From contig NZ_FPBM01000005.1 in assembly GCF_900116715.1 (NCBI RefSeq), positions 283,859 to 347,858 of the forward strand: DNA of 64,000 nt. Reading direction: 5' to 3'. Of this stretch, positions 21,131 through 30,168 are shown piece by piece; positions within the stretch are counted from its first letter, which is position 1; the number at the start of each line of letters is the position of its first letter. The DNA comes from Polaromonas sp. YR568. Lineage in GTDB: Bacteria > Pseudomonadota > Gammaproteobacteria > Burkholderiales > Burkholderiaceae_C. Both the position numbers and the translations under genes were made by a program. Under the pieces are notes generated by a model. It had not been told where the DNA came from and searched no databases. It saw only the letters and a program-made list of their open reading frames with translations.

Positions 21131-22168
21131 ATGAGCACACCTGACCCCCTCCAAGCCACGGCCAACCCGGTGGTCCGCGACGTCCAGACCCTGGAAGGCT
21201 ACAACCCGCTGGCCAAACAAAAGGCCGCGGCCAAGCTGTCGCGCATCCCCGTCAAGGTGGTGCAGGGCGAGATGCTCAAAAAGCCCGACTGGATCCGCGT
21301 CAAGGCCGGCAGCCCGACCACGCGCTTTTATGAGATCAAGCAGATCCTGCGCGAGAACAAGCTCAACACGGTGTGCGAAGAAGCCAGCTGCCCCAACATC
21401 GGTGAATGCTTCGGCAAGGGCACGGCCACCTTCATGATCATGGGCGACAAGTGCACCCGCCGTTGCCCGTTTTGCGATGTGGGCCATGGCCGGCCCGACC
21501 CGCTGGACGTGAACGAGCCGCTGAACCTGGCCAAAACGATTGCGGCGCTAAAGCTGAAATACGTGGTGATCACCAGCGTGGACCGCGACGACCTGCGCGA
21601 CGGTGGCAGCGGCCACTTTGTCGAATGCATACAGAAGATCCGCGAACTCTCGCCGAGCACCACGATTGAAATCCTGGTGCCCGACTTCCGCGGCCGTGAC
21701 GACCGTGCGCTTGAGATCCTCAAAGCCGCGCCGCCCGATGTGATGAACCACAACCTCGAAACCGCGCCGCGCCTCTACAAGGAAGCACGCCCCGGCAGCG
21801 ACTACCAGTTCAGCCTCAACCTGCTCAAGAAGTTCAAGGCGCTGCACCCCGATGTGCCGACCAAGAGCGGCATCATGGTGGGCCTGGGTGAGACCGACGA
21901 AGAGATTTTGCAGGTCATGCGCGACATGCGCGCGCACAACATCGACATGCTGACCATAGGCCAGTACCTCGCGCCCTCCACCAGCCATCTGCCGGTGCGC
22001 CGCTATGTGCACCCCGACACCTTCAAGATGTTTGAAGAAGAAGCCTACAAGATGGGCTTCACGCATGCGGCCGTAGGCGCCATGGTGCGCAGCAGCTACC
22101 ACGCCGACCAGCAGGCTCACGCGGCAGGTGTGGCCGACAAGGCAGACGCGGCCACCGCCGCCATTTGA
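21131..22168 (+). CDS. lipA: Lipoyl synthase (radical SAM)
   Basis: 345 residues from the ATG at 21131. It has both iron-sulphur motifs: the auxiliary cluster cysteines in [12 protein letters not shown] and the radical-SAM cluster [17 protein letters not shown] and the [17 protein letters not shown] segment are also standard. It inserts two sulphurs into octanoylated proteins made by LipB. A polar N-terminal extension of about 40 residues precedes the conserved core, as is common in this order. No good Shine-Dalgarno is seen before the chosen start. Confidence 0.96.
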   Translation: MSTPDPLQATANPVVRDVQTLEGYNPLAKQKAAAKLSRIPVKVVQGEMLKKPDWIRVKAGSPTTRFYEIKQILRENKLNTVCEEASCPNIGECFGKGTATFMIMGDKCTRRCPFCDVGHGRPDPLDVNEPLNLAKTIAALKLKYVVITSVDRDDLRDGGSGHFVECIQKIRELSPSTTIEILVPDFRGRDDRALEILKAAPPDVMNHNLETAPRLYKEARPGSDYQFSLNLLKKFKALHPDVPTKSGIMVGLGETDEEILQVMRDMRAHNIDMLTIGQYLAPSTSHLPVRRYVHPDTFKMFEEEAYKMGFTHAAVGAMVRSSYHADQQAHAAGVADKADAATAAI

Positions 22169-22178
22169 GTTTCGCGTG

Positions 22179-22883
22179 ATGCTCGCGCCGCAAAGCTCCC
22201 TGACGCTGCGCCACTACGGCCCCTCGCACAGCAGCCATGCGCATGAGCACTTCCAGGTACTGCTAAGCCTGGACGGCGTGCTCGAGCTTGAAGTGCAAGG
22301 CCGCGGGCATCGCATCGCGGCCGGCCAGGGCTGCGTGATCGCGCCCGGTGAACACCATGATTTTGAATCCCGCGAAGGCGCCCGCTGCCTGGTGCTGGAC
22401 ACCCCGCACGCCGGCTGGGCCCGCTGCGCTTACGACCCGGCCCACAGCGCGCAGGCCCTGGCGCTCGGCAACTATCTGGCGCATGCCCTGCAGCAGCGAG
22501 GCAACCTGGCACAACACTACGGACCGGCCTTGTTGCTGGAGGCCTGGCAGCCGCTGCCGCAGCTTCCAGCGCCCGCGCGCTACCAACGCCCCATCCATTG
22601 GGAGCAACTGGCAACGTGGACGCAGCAACGCCTGCACGAACCGCTCAGCGTTGCGCAACTCGCGGCACAAGTGTTCTTGAGCCCAACCCAGTTCGCCACG
22701 CGCTGCCGCCGCGAGACGGGCCTGAGCGTGATGCAGTGGCTGCGCCGCCAGCGCCTGGCACTGGCCCTGCAATTGCGCCGCCGCGGCATGAGCGTGGCCG
22801 ACACCGCGCTGCACTGCGGCTACAACTCGCCCTCGGCGCTGACTGCCGCACTCAGGCGGCAATCAGGCGAATCCGCTCAATAA
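22179..22883 (+). CDS. AraC-family transcriptional regulator
   Basis: 234 residues from the ATG at 22179, 10 bases after lipA. An N-terminal cupin (HSSHAHEHFQVLLSLDGVLE, then APGEHHDFES) leads to a C-terminal double helix-turn-helix (VAQLAAQVFLSPTQFATRCR and MSVADTALHCGYNSPSALTA). The cupin would sense a small ligand. There is no divergent catabolic gene beside it, so its target is not apparent; the adjacent EamA exporter is a possibility only by proximity. Confidence 0.87.
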   Translation: MLAPQSSLTLRHYGPSHSSHAHEHFQVLLSLDGVLELEVQGRGHRIAAGQGCVIAPGEHHDFESREGARCLVLDTPHAGWARCAYDPAHSAQALALGNYLAHALQQRGNLAQHYGPALLLEAWQPLPQLPAPARYQRPIHWEQLATWTQQRLHEPLSVAQLAAQVFLSPTQFATRCRRETGLSVMQWLRRQRLALALQLRRRGMSVADTALHCGYNSPSALTAALRRQSGESAQ

Positions 22884-23083
22884 CGATAGGGGTTGTTCGG
22901 CCGACGGTCATAGCGATTGCTCACGCCGTCACCGTCGCGGTCATAACGTGAGCCATAACCAGGGCCAGGCGCCGGCCCGCCGCGGTACTGCGGCCCGTGG
23001 CCGTCATAGACCGGATAGGCCACACAGCCCGACAAGGCCATAAAGCCCAAGAGCGAGAGCAAGAGGATGGAAAGCTTTTTCAT
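22877..23083 (-). CDS. Small lipoprotein with Tyr/Gly/Pro/Asp-rich tail
   Basis: 68 residues from the ATG at 23083, which has an AAGGAG box. A lipoprotein signal (lipobox ALSGC) is followed by a low-complexity segment with YRGGPAPGPGYGSRYDRDGD and RYDRRPNNPYRY. The DRDGDGVSNRYD part resembles a single calcium-binding thrombospondin-type-3/EF-hand-like loop. Its last seven bases overlap the end of the AraC gene tail to tail. Function unknown; similar short lipoproteins are common in Burkholderiales. Confidence 0.7.
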   Translation of the reverse strand: MKKLSILLLSLLGFMALSGCVAYPVYDGHGPQYRGGPAPGPGYGSRYDRDGDGVSNRYDRRPNNPYRY

Positions 23084-23301
23084 GAGGGTCTCCTTGTGTA
23101 CAAACATCTGCACCCTCATTCAACGCGCGAGCCATGCCGGTGAGGTGTCCAGCTTGCGCCTGAAACGTGAAGCTGGTTACCGGATGTAGCCCTTCCTGTA
23201 GGACGGTGCGCGCACCTGCTTGCGGCAAGGTTTAAAGGCCAAACCATCGTTGCGCACCGGCAGACCGTTGCTGCGCGACGACGCAGCCCGCACCGGCTTT
23301 T

Positions 23302-24153
23302 ATGCTTGCCGGCATGTCAGCCAATCTTTATGCACTGGGCGCCATCGCCCTCTGGACCACGTTTGCCTCACTCGGGGTGTTGCTCAAACACGTGCCGCCT
23401 TTTTTGCTCACCGGCATTGCGCTGCTGATAGGCAGCGTGCTGGCCTTGCCCTTTGTCGCGCGGGACCGCACGCAATGGAAAATTCCCGCCGCCACGCTGG
23501 CGCTCGGCGTGTACGGCCTCTTCGGCTTTCACTTCCTGCTCTTCATCGCCTTGCGGCATGCGCCTGCCGTCGAAGCCAATCTGGTGAACTATCTCTGGCC
23601 ACTCTTTATGGTGGTGCTGGCGCCGCTCTTTCTGCGTGATGTGCACTTACGCACCGTGCATGTAATCGCAGCCCTGCTGGGTTTTGTCGGCGCCGCGATT
23701 GCCATCCTCGGTGCTGCAAGCGGTGCTGCTTCGGCTGGCTGGTCATGGGGCTACCTGCCGGCGCTCGGCTCGGCCTTTATCTGGGCCAGCTACTCCTTGC
23801 TGACGAAGCGCGTGCCGGCATTTCCCACGGCAGCCATCGGCCTCTTCGGCCTGGTGTCGGGCGTGCTCTCGCTGCTGTGCCACTGGGCGCTGGAGCCAGC
23901 CGCCACGCTCCTGGCGCAAGACTGGCTGCTGCTGGCCGTGATGGGCCTGGGCCCGCTGGGCGCGGCCTTCTTCCTGTGGGACAGGGCACTCAAGCTGGGC
24001 AATGCGCGGCAGATCGGCATCCTGAGTTACCTCACGCCGCTGGGCTCCACCACGCTGCTGATGCTGGTGACCGGCCGCGCGCTGAGCTGGAGCATAGGCC
24101 TGGCGGCGGTGATGATCATAGGCGCGGCGCTGCTGGGCACCCGGGCCCGCTAG
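23302..24153 (+). CDS. EamA-family exporter (YddG-like)
   Basis: 283 residues (ATG 23302; an in-frame ATG at 23314 is an alternative). Ten hydrophobic spans in two EamA repeats; the ANLVNYLWPLFMVVLAPLFL segment ending the first repeat resembles the YddG group, which exports aromatic amino acids and related compounds. The substrate is inference from that resemblance. The gene stands alone between a small lipoprotein (divergent) and an MFS gene (convergent). Confidence 0.82.
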   Translation: MLAGMSANLYALGAIALWTTFASLGVLLKHVPPFLLTGIALLIGSVLALPFVARDRTQWKIPAATLALGVYGLFGFHFLLFIALRHAPAVEANLVNYLWPLFMVVLAPLFLRDVHLRTVHVIAALLGFVGAAIAILGAASGAASAGWSWGYLPALGSAFIWASYSLLTKRVPAFPTAAIGLFGLVSGVLSLLCHWALEPAATLLAQDWLLLAVMGLGPLGAAFFLWDRALKLGNARQIGILSYLTPLGSTTLLMLVTGRALSWSIGLAAVMIIGAALLGTRAR

Positions 24154-24171
24154 CCCGCGCTCACGAGGCCT

Positions 24172-25632
24172 TCACGTCACGCTCGCAAGGCGTGCGTGGC
24201 GCGCCGCCAGCGCGCGGCCTGCCAGCGCCATCACCAGCGCAAGCACCACCAGCACAGCCGCAAGCACAAAGGTCGCCCGCATGCCGCCGGCCACCGCTTC
24301 GGGGCTCGCCGCCGTGATGTCGCTGGCCGCCGTGGCGCAGGCAAACACCGCGCCCATAACAGACGCGCCGGTGATCAGCCCCAGGTTGCGCGACAAGTTC
24401 AGCATGCCCGACACCACACCGCGCCGGTCGGGCGGCACGTCCGCCATCACTGCTGTGTTGTTCGCGGCCTGGAACAGCTGGTACGCAGGCGTCAACACGG
24501 CAATGGCAGCGATGTAACCCGCGACACCGAACATCGCCGGCAACACCGCCAGTCCCAAGGCACCCGCCGCCATGGCGGCCAGCCCGGTGATGACCATGCG
24601 AGCCGCGCCCAGGCGGTCGACCAGCCGGCCCGCCAGTACACCGCTCAGCGCGGCAATCACCGGCCCGGCCGATAGCACCAGCCCCACCAGCGCCGGGCTG
24701 AGCCCCAACGCACGGGACAGGTAAAACGGCCCCACCACCAGCGTCGCCATCATCACGGTAGAGACCAGCACATTCATTGCCAGACTCGCGCTCAGCACCG
24801 GGTCGCGGAACATCGCCAGGCGAAGCAGCGGCGATGCGACCTTCGTTTGCGCAAACACAAAGAGACCCGCACCCAAGGCGGCTGCCGCCAGCAACACCAT
24901 GTTGAGCGCACCGAAACTGCCGCGCCCCAAAGTCACTGCAAGCGCATAGGCTGCCAGCGCCAGGGCCAGCAGCAGCGTGCCCACAGGGTCAAAGCCGGCC
25001 GCACCGGCCTTGGCCTGGCGGTCCGCCGGCAGGTGGCGCCAGGCCAGAAACAGCGCGAGCAAACCCAGCGGCACATTGGCCACAAAAAGCGCCCGCCAGC
25101 CAAAGCCGGCGATCAGCACGCCGCCCATCGAGGGGCCCAGGGCGGTGCCCACCGCCGACATTGTGCCCAGCAGGCCCATGGCGCTGCCGGTCCGGGCCTT
25201 GGGCACGGTCTCGCCCACAAAAGCCATGGTGAGCGCCATCATGACGGCCGCGCCCAGGCCCTGCGCCGCGCGGGCCGCGATCAGCCACCCCAGTGTGGGC
25301 GCGGCCGCGCACAGCACCGATGCCGCCGTGAACAGCGAGATGCCCGCGAGCAGCAGGCGGCGCCGGCCCATCACATCGCCCAGCCGCCCGGCGCCCACGA
25401 TCAGCGTGGTGATGGCCAGCAGATAGGCCAGCACGATCCACTGCACTTGCTGAAAAGATGCATCAAAGGCTTGCGCCAGCGCCGGCAGGCCCACATTCGC
25501 GATGCTGGTGCCCAGCGAGGACAGCAGCATGGACAGCGACAGGCTGGCGAGCACCCAGCGGACTGCGGCAGGCAGTGGGGGCTGTGGCGGCTCCACGTTT
25601 TCATTCCCTTTTGCATTGATTGGTTTCAGCAT
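24172..25632 (-). CDS. MFS drug-exporter-like transporter (DHA2 type)
   Basis: 486 residues from the ATG at 25632 (GGAG upstream). About fourteen hydrophobic spans, with the MFS loop GRLGDVMGRRRLLLAG after the second/third span and the antiporter motif GPSMGGVLIAGFGWRALF in the fifth, which mark proton-coupled exporters of the EmrB/QacA group. The gene is divergent from a LysR regulator, with about 155 bases between starts, so regulation by that protein is likely. Substrate unknown. Confidence 0.87.
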   Translation of the reverse strand: MLKPINAKGNENVEPPQPPLPAAVRWVLASLSLSMLLSSLGTSIANVGLPALAQAFDASFQQVQWIVLAYLLAITTLIVGAGRLGDVMGRRRLLLAGISLFTAASVLCAAAPTLGWLIAARAAQGLGAAVMMALTMAFVGETVPKARTGSAMGLLGTMSAVGTALGPSMGGVLIAGFGWRALFVANVPLGLLALFLAWRHLPADRQAKAGAAGFDPVGTLLLALALAAYALAVTLGRGSFGALNMVLLAAAALGAGLFVFAQTKVASPLLRLAMFRDPVLSASLAMNVLVSTVMMATLVVGPFYLSRALGLSPALVGLVLSAGPVIAALSGVLAGRLVDRLGAARMVITGLAAMAAGALGLAVLPAMFGVAGYIAAIAVLTPAYQLFQAANNTAVMADVPPDRRGVVSGMLNLSRNLGLITGASVMGAVFACATAASDITAASPEAVAGGMRATFVLAAVLVVLALVMALAGRALAARHARLASVT

Positions 25633-25788
25633 GAACTCCGCTTTCTCTTGCTTTTTCGTCCTGTGACAGCCCACGAAATAGGGCTGTCTGAAGCGTAGTT
25701 CTTTGCCTCACATAGCGGAAGGCGCAGCATTTGCACTTTATTCGTGCGTCTGACGCCATCTCACGGGCAAATGCGCTATGGTGCGGGC

Positions 25789-26694
25789 ATGTCCACCCCC
25801 GATTTCAACCTGCTGCCTGTGCTCGATGTGCTGCTGGCCGAAGGCAGCGTCGCCGGCGCCGCCAGGCGTTTGCGGCTCAGCCCGTCGGCCATGAGCCGGG
25901 CGCTGGCTCGCTTGCGCGAAACCACCGGCGACCCGTTGCTGGTCAGGGCCGGACGCGGCCTGGTGCCCACACCGCGGGCAATCGAATTGCGCGAGCAGGT
26001 CGGCCAGCTCGTGCAGGACGCGGAAGCCGTGCTGCGGCCCACCGAAAAGCTCAAGCTCAAACAGCTGGTGCGCACCTTCACCCTGCGCACCCGCGAAGGC
26101 TTTGTCGAGAACTTCGGCCCGGCGCTGATTGCCCGCGTCAGCCGCGAGGCGCCCGGCGTGCGCCTGTGCTTTGTGCAAAAGCTCGACAAAGACAGCACGC
26201 CGCTGCGCGACGGTGCGGTCGACCTGGAGACCGGCGTGATCGGCAAGGCGACAGCGCCCGAGCTGCGCGTGCAGGCCTTGTTCCGCGACCGCTTCACAGG
26301 CGTTGTGCGCCTGGGCCATCCGCTGGCCCAGGGTGAACTCACACCTGCACGCTATGCCGGCGCCCGGCACATCGCCGTCTCGCGGCGTGGCCTGGGCGCG
26401 GAGCCGGTCGATGACGCCCTGGCCCCGCTGGGCCTGCAAAGGGAAGTTGCCGCCATCGTCGGCAGTTTCTCGGCCGCACTGGCCCTGGCGCGGGCCAGCG
26501 ACCTGGTCGCCACCGTGCCCGAGCGGCACACCGGCAACCTGCGCGCCGGCATGCACAGCTTTGCCCTGCCCGTTGCCACGCCGGAGATCACCGTGTCATT
26601 GCTGTGGCACCCGCGGCTGGACGCCGACCCGGCACACCGCTGGCTGCGCGGCTGTGTGCGTGATGTCTGCGCTGCGCCCGCGACCGATGCCTAG
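25789..26694 (+). CDS. LysR-family transcriptional regulator
   Basis: 301 residues from the ATG at 25789. The N-terminal helix-turn-helix is clear (GSVAGAARRLRLSPSAMSRALARLRETTG), here given in pieces: VAGAARRLRLSPSAMSRAL and the wing PLLVRAGRGLVPTPRA. The C-terminal half is a type II periplasmic-binding-like effector domain. It is transcribed away from the MFS exporter, the classic regulator-target pair. Inducer unknown. Confidence 0.88.
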   Translation: MSTPDFNLLPVLDVLLAEGSVAGAARRLRLSPSAMSRALARLRETTGDPLLVRAGRGLVPTPRAIELREQVGQLVQDAEAVLRPTEKLKLKQLVRTFTLRTREGFVENFGPALIARVSREAPGVRLCFVQKLDKDSTPLRDGAVDLETGVIGKATAPELRVQALFRDRFTGVVRLGHPLAQGELTPARYAGARHIAVSRRGLGAEPVDDALAPLGLQREVAAIVGSFSAALALARASDLVATVPERHTGNLRAGMHSFALPVATPEITVSLLWHPRLDADPAHRWLRGCVRDVCAAPATDA

Positions 26695-26700
26695 CCCCGG

Positions 26701-28041
26701 CTAACGCCAGAGCACCTGCACCGCCAGCCCCGGCGCGGCATTGCGCACCTGCAGCTGCGCGCCGTGCGCCTCGGCCACCAGCCGGCACAAATACATGCCC
26801 AGCCCCACGCCGCCCGTGGCGCGCTGACGTGCGCCGTCGGTGCGGTAAAAGGGCTCGGTCAGGTGGTCTAACTGCTCCGGGTCCACGCCCGGGCCGAAGT
26901 CGCGCACTTCCAGCAGTGCGCCACCCTCCGCCGCCTGCAATGACACCTGCGGCGGCTGGCCGGCGCCTGCGCCGTAGTGCAGTGCGTTGTCGAGCAGGTT
27001 GCGCACCAGCAGGCGCACACGCATGCGGTCCAGCGCCAGCATGGGCAGGTCAGCCGCCAGGTCGAGCTGCACTTCGGCGGCGTTCGGCATTTCGGCCGCC
27101 ACTTCGCGCACCAGCGCGGCCAGGTCCACGGCTTCACGCTGCAGCGCCGCATGCGAGCTGGCCAGGCGTTCGCTCTCGAGCAAGTCGCTGATCAGGTCGC
27201 GCATCTCGCCCAGGTCGCGCAGCAGTGCGTCGCGCTCGCGCGGCGCGCTGCCCTCGCCCGAGGCCGGCAGCAGCTCGGCATTGAGCCGCGCGCGCGTCAG
27301 CGGCGAGCGCAGCTCATGACTGAGCGCCAGCAGCAGCCCGCGTTTGGCGTTCAGCATGTCTTCAATGTCATGCGCCATGGTGTTGATGCGCGCGGCCAGG
27401 TCGCCGAGCTCGTCGCGCCGACGCAGCGGGATGGGCGTGTCGAACATACCGCGGCCAAAGCGCTCGGCCCCGGCGCGTATGTCGTCCAGCGGGCGCAGCA
27501 GGCGGCGCACATAGGCATACGCACCTATCAGCAGGCCCAGCAGCAGCGCCAGCGTGATCCAGCCGAACATGCTGCCGTGCGGCGCGCCCTGCCAGGGAAT
27601 GGTGCCGGGGCCGAAGATGACGCGGTGGCCGTCGGCGGTGGTGCGGCTGAGCCAGTCATTGGTGCGGCTGTCCAGAAATTTCGGCTTCTGGTCGGGGTGC
27701 GACTGCCAGTTCACCTCCGGCCCCTCGATGCGAATGGAAATCGGCAGCCGCGACGCCAGCGCCTGCGCGCGGCCTATGTCGGGCGGCGAGCCCAGGTCGG
27801 CCACCAGCCTGTCCATGTAGTCGGTGATCAGCGGCTTGGCCGCGTCGCGCCAGCCGGTGGAAAAAGCGCGCTGCATGCCGCCCATAAACACCGCGCCCAT
27901 GCACAGCGCCAGCAGCAAAAACACCGTGATCAGCCGCAGCCGCAGCGAATGCCCCCAGCGGTGGCGCCAGCGCTTGGGCCGCGGCGGGCAGCCGTACATC
28001 GGCCCGGGGCCGTTACGCCGCCAGCGCCTCATGCCCTTCAT
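26701..28041 (-). CDS. Sensor histidine kinase (HAMP, two membrane spans)
   Basis: 446 residues. TM1 at about 36-54, periplasmic loop 55-155, TM2 157-177, HAMP 178-230, then the DHp helix with the phospho-accepting His242 in LALSHELRSPLTRAR, and a HATPase domain (NLLDNALHYG N-box, DFGPGVD and GGVGLGMYLC G-boxes). This is the CpxA/RstB/EnvZ architecture. Its start overlaps the response-regulator stop by four bases. A CpxP/Spy-like gene at the head of the operon suggests it senses envelope or metal stress. Confidence 0.9.
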   Translation of the reverse strand: MKGMRRWRRNGPGPMYGCPPRPKRWRHRWGHSLRLRLITVFLLLALCMGAVFMGGMQRAFSTGWRDAAKPLITDYMDRLVADLGSPPDIGRAQALASRLPISIRIEGPEVNWQSHPDQKPKFLDSRTNDWLSRTTADGHRVIFGPGTIPWQGAPHGSMFGWITLALLLGLLIGAYAYVRRLLRPLDDIRAGAERFGRGMFDTPIPLRRRDELGDLAARINTMAHDIEDMLNAKRGLLLALSHELRSPLTRARLNAELLPASGEGSAPRERDALLRDLGEMRDLISDLLESERLASSHAALQREAVDLAALVREVAAEMPNAAEVQLDLAADLPMLALDRMRVRLLVRNLLDNALHYGAGAGQPPQVSLQAAEGGALLEVRDFGPGVDPEQLDHLTEPFYRTDGARQRATGGVGLGMYLCRLVAEAHGAQLQVRNAAPGLAVQVLWR

Positions 28042-28721
28042 GGCGCGCCCGTTTTGCTGACGGCCAATGCGTAGCCCGCGTTGCGCAGCGTCTTGATGCA
28101 GTCCAACGGCTCAAGCTTTTTGCGCAGGCGGCTCACCACGATGTCGACCGCGCGGGTGTACAGCTCAGCCTCGTGGCCGCGCAGGCGGTTGAGGATGTCG
28201 TCGCGGCTAAAGACCTTGCCCGGCTCTGCGGCCAGCAGCGCCAGCAGCTCGAACTCGGTGCCGGTGAGCTCGACCTTCTCACCCAGGCGCTGCACCTCGC
28301 GCGTTTGCAAATCAATCACCAGGCCCTGGAACTCGCGGCGCTGGCCGGCGGCGGGCACGGCGCGCTGGCGGCGCAGGATGGTCTGCACGCGCGCCACCAG
28401 CTCGCGCGGCTCAAAGGGCTTGGGCAGGTAGTCGTCGGCGCCCAGCTCCAGGCCGACCACCCGGTCCATCACGTCGCCGCGCGCCGTCAGCATGATGACC
28501 GGGATATCGCTTTGCTTGCGGATCTCGCGGCACAGGGCAAAGCCGTCCATCTCGGGCAGCATCACGTCCAGGATGGCTGCGTCGTACACACCGGCGCGCA
28601 GCTTGGCCAGGCCTTCGCCGGGGCGCAGGGCGCTGTCCAGCACAAAGTCAAAACGTGCGAAGTAGGCGGCCAGCGGCGCGGCCAGGTGCTCGTCGTCGTC
28701 GATCAGGAGGATGCGGGGCAT
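28038..28721 (-). CDS. OmpR-family response regulator
   Basis: 227 residues from the ATG at 28721. Receiver domain with acidic pocket LLIDDDE, phospho-accepting Asp52 in AAILDVMLPEMDG, and Lys in LPKPFEP. The C-terminal winged helix (LTGTEFELLALLAAEPGKVF, RAVDIVVSRLRKKLEP) is of the OmpR/CpxR kind. It is translated with the downstream kinase. Likely target: the operon promoter before the CpxP-like gene, by analogy with cpxPAR; no direct operator was identified. Confidence 0.92.
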   Translation of the reverse strand: MPRILLIDDDEHLAAPLAAYFARFDFVLDSALRPGEGLAKLRAGVYDAAILDVMLPEMDGFALCREIRKQSDIPVIMLTARGDVMDRVVGLELGADDYLPKPFEPRELVARVQTILRRQRAVPAAGQRREFQGLVIDLQTREVQRLGEKVELTGTEFELLALLAAEPGKVFSRDDILNRLRGHEAELYTRAVDIVVSRLRKKLEPLDCIKTLRNAGYALAVSKTGAP

Positions 28722-28773
28722 GCGGCCATCATATGAAACTGCGGCGGTGGCGGATAAAGCTTGCGGGCAACGC

Positions 28774-29139
28774 TCACGAAACGCCCTTTGGCGCACGGCG
28801 CGCAAAGCGCAGGCCAGCCAGCAACAAGCCCAGCAAGGCGAAGTGAAACACCTTGTCGGGCGCCGACTGCGGGCCGATGCCGATGAGGATGGTGGACAGC
28901 CCCACCAGCGTGCCCACAAAGGCAAAAGCCTGGGCCCACAGCGCCAGCCGGCGCGTGCGCTGCGGCCACACCAGGCTGAGCGCCCAGGCCAGCAGCAGCA
29001 CCGCCGCGATCACCGCCTCGGCGATGCGGGCCTGGCTGTGGGCATGGCCCTGCAGCAACATGCCGCCATGCACCAGCGAGGCCGCGACCAGCAAACCAGC
29101 CTCCAGCAGCAGAAAACCGCGAAGCACCGGCTTCACCAT
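28774..29139 (-). CDS. Small four-span membrane protein, unrecognised
   Basis: 121 residues with four hydrophobic stretches (about 7-29, 39-58, 68-87, 95-112) separated by basic loops (WPQRTRRLALW, RFARRAPKG). No family recognised with confidence. Its start lies seven bases inside the end of the DUF4260 gene, and the response regulator follows after about 50 bases. It therefore belongs to the envelope-stress-like operon and may be a modulator of the kinase, which is inference from position only. Confidence 0.72.
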   Translation of the reverse strand: MVKPVLRGFLLLEAGLLVAASLVHGGMLLQGHAHSQARIAEAVIAAVLLLAWALSLVWPQRTRRLALWAQAFAFVGTLVGLSTILIGIGPQSAPDKVFHFALLGLLLAGLRFARRAPKGVS

Positions 29140-29588
29140 GGATCCCGGCGCCCCAGGCGGCCCAGGTGGGTGTGGCCAAAGCCCGAGCTGTATTTGAGGC
29201 CGTAGCCCAGCAGACGATCAAAGCCGATGTGTGCGCACCAGACCAGCCCCACCGCCAGCAGCATGGGCATGCCGCCCAGCACGCCTGCGGCCAGCAAAGC
29301 CACAGCGCCCAGGTAAGAGTGCATGGCGTTGTAGGCCCAGGCACCCGCGCGCGGCCCGGCCAGGTAAGCCAGGAAAGACACATCCGGCAGCAGGAAGAGC
29401 GCCGCAAACCAGCCCCAGCCCGCGCCGAACTGCGCATAAGCCGCCACGGCCGCTGTCAGCACCACCAGGCCTTCGGCGCGCAGCAACAGTCGCACGCCGC
29501 CGCTGGCGCTGCCCGGCTCGGCCACGGTGCTGATGCGCTGCACCGCCCGCCGCGGGCGGACGGTTGGGAAGAGCAGCGCCTCAGCCAC
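29133..29588 (-). CDS. DUF4260 membrane protein
   Basis: 151 residues if the GTG at 29588 is used. This choice places the start eight bases inside the stop region of the CpxP-like gene; a longer reading exists but would overlap that gene by 100 bases with low-quality sequence. After about 30 variable residues come the DUF4260 features: LLRAEGLVVLTAAVAAYAQF, LPDVSFLAYLAGPRAGAWAY, NAMHSYLG and WCAHIGFDRLLGYGLKY. Four spans are expected. Function unknown. The family is often found singly, so its place between a CpxP-like gene and a two-component system is unusual. Confidence 0.78.
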   Translation of the reverse strand: MAEALLFPTVRPRRAVQRISTVAEPGSASGGVRLLLRAEGLVVLTAAVAAYAQFGAGWGWFAALFLLPDVSFLAYLAGPRAGAWAYNAMHSYLGAVALLAAGVLGGMPMLLAVGLVWCAHIGFDRLLGYGLKYSSGFGHTHLGRLGRRDPW

Positions 29589-30033
29589 GGTAACCCCAGC
29601 GGCGGCCGCGCTCCATGAACTCACGCACTTTTTGCTGCTGTTCAGGTTTGAGGTTGTCAAAGAAATCGGCCGCCGCGGCAATCACCTCGGGGCTGCCGGC
29701 CTGCACGGCGGCGGTTTTTTCATCGATCAGTTTTTTGGCGCCGGCCCGGTCGAGCTTGGCGCCGGCAAAGAGGCCGCGAAAGGCCTCACGCGGCTCGGTT
29801 GTGCCGCGCAAGGCGGTGCGCTGCGCCTGCAGCTTGTCGGCCAGCACGGCCAGCTTTTGTTTTTGCGTGGCGTCCAGGTCCAGGCGGGAGCCGACTTTCT
29901 CGACCATGCGGGCACGCGCCTCGGGCGAGCCCGGGTCGCCGTGCCAGCCGCCGTGCGAGCAGGCGCCCAGGCTGCCGACGATAAGCGCCCCGCCGAAAAG
30001 GCCGAGCAGGAGTTTTTTGATGCGGTGTTTCAT
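29581..30033 (-). CDS. CpxP/Spy-like periplasmic protein
   Basis: 150 residues. Signal peptide with a lipobox-like end (SLGACS, Cys25), a Gly/His-rich linker (HGGWHGDPG) and an all-helical LTXXQ-type domain (LDLDATQKQKLAVLADKLQA, LKPEQQQKVREFMERG). These features identify the Spy/CpxP chaperone-regulator family, which binds unfolded or metal-stressed envelope proteins and can inhibit the cognate kinase. It is first in a five-gene overlapping operon ending with a response regulator and kinase, matching that role. Confidence 0.85.
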   Translation of the reverse strand: MKHRIKKLLLGLFGGALIVGSLGACSHGGWHGDPGSPEARARMVEKVGSRLDLDATQKQKLAVLADKLQAQRTALRGTTEPREAFRGLFAGAKLDRAGAKKLIDEKTAAVQAGSPEVIAAAADFFDNLKPEQQQKVREFMERGRRWGYRG

Positions 30034-30168
30034 GAGCGAACCCTGAAGGAAGTTTTGAGGTTTCCCATGGTGCCCATGCGGGGCCGGCGCGTGTTTTCGG
30101 GCCGGTTGCGGCGTGTTTCGCTTTGTTTCGGCGGCGCGCCTGCCCGCAAAGCCGAAAACCGGAGCCGG

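Noticed and set aside
29133..29681. Longer DUF4260 reading starting at 29681
   Set aside because: It would overlap the CpxP-like gene by 100 bases with a non-conserved leader; the GTG at 29588 fits better.
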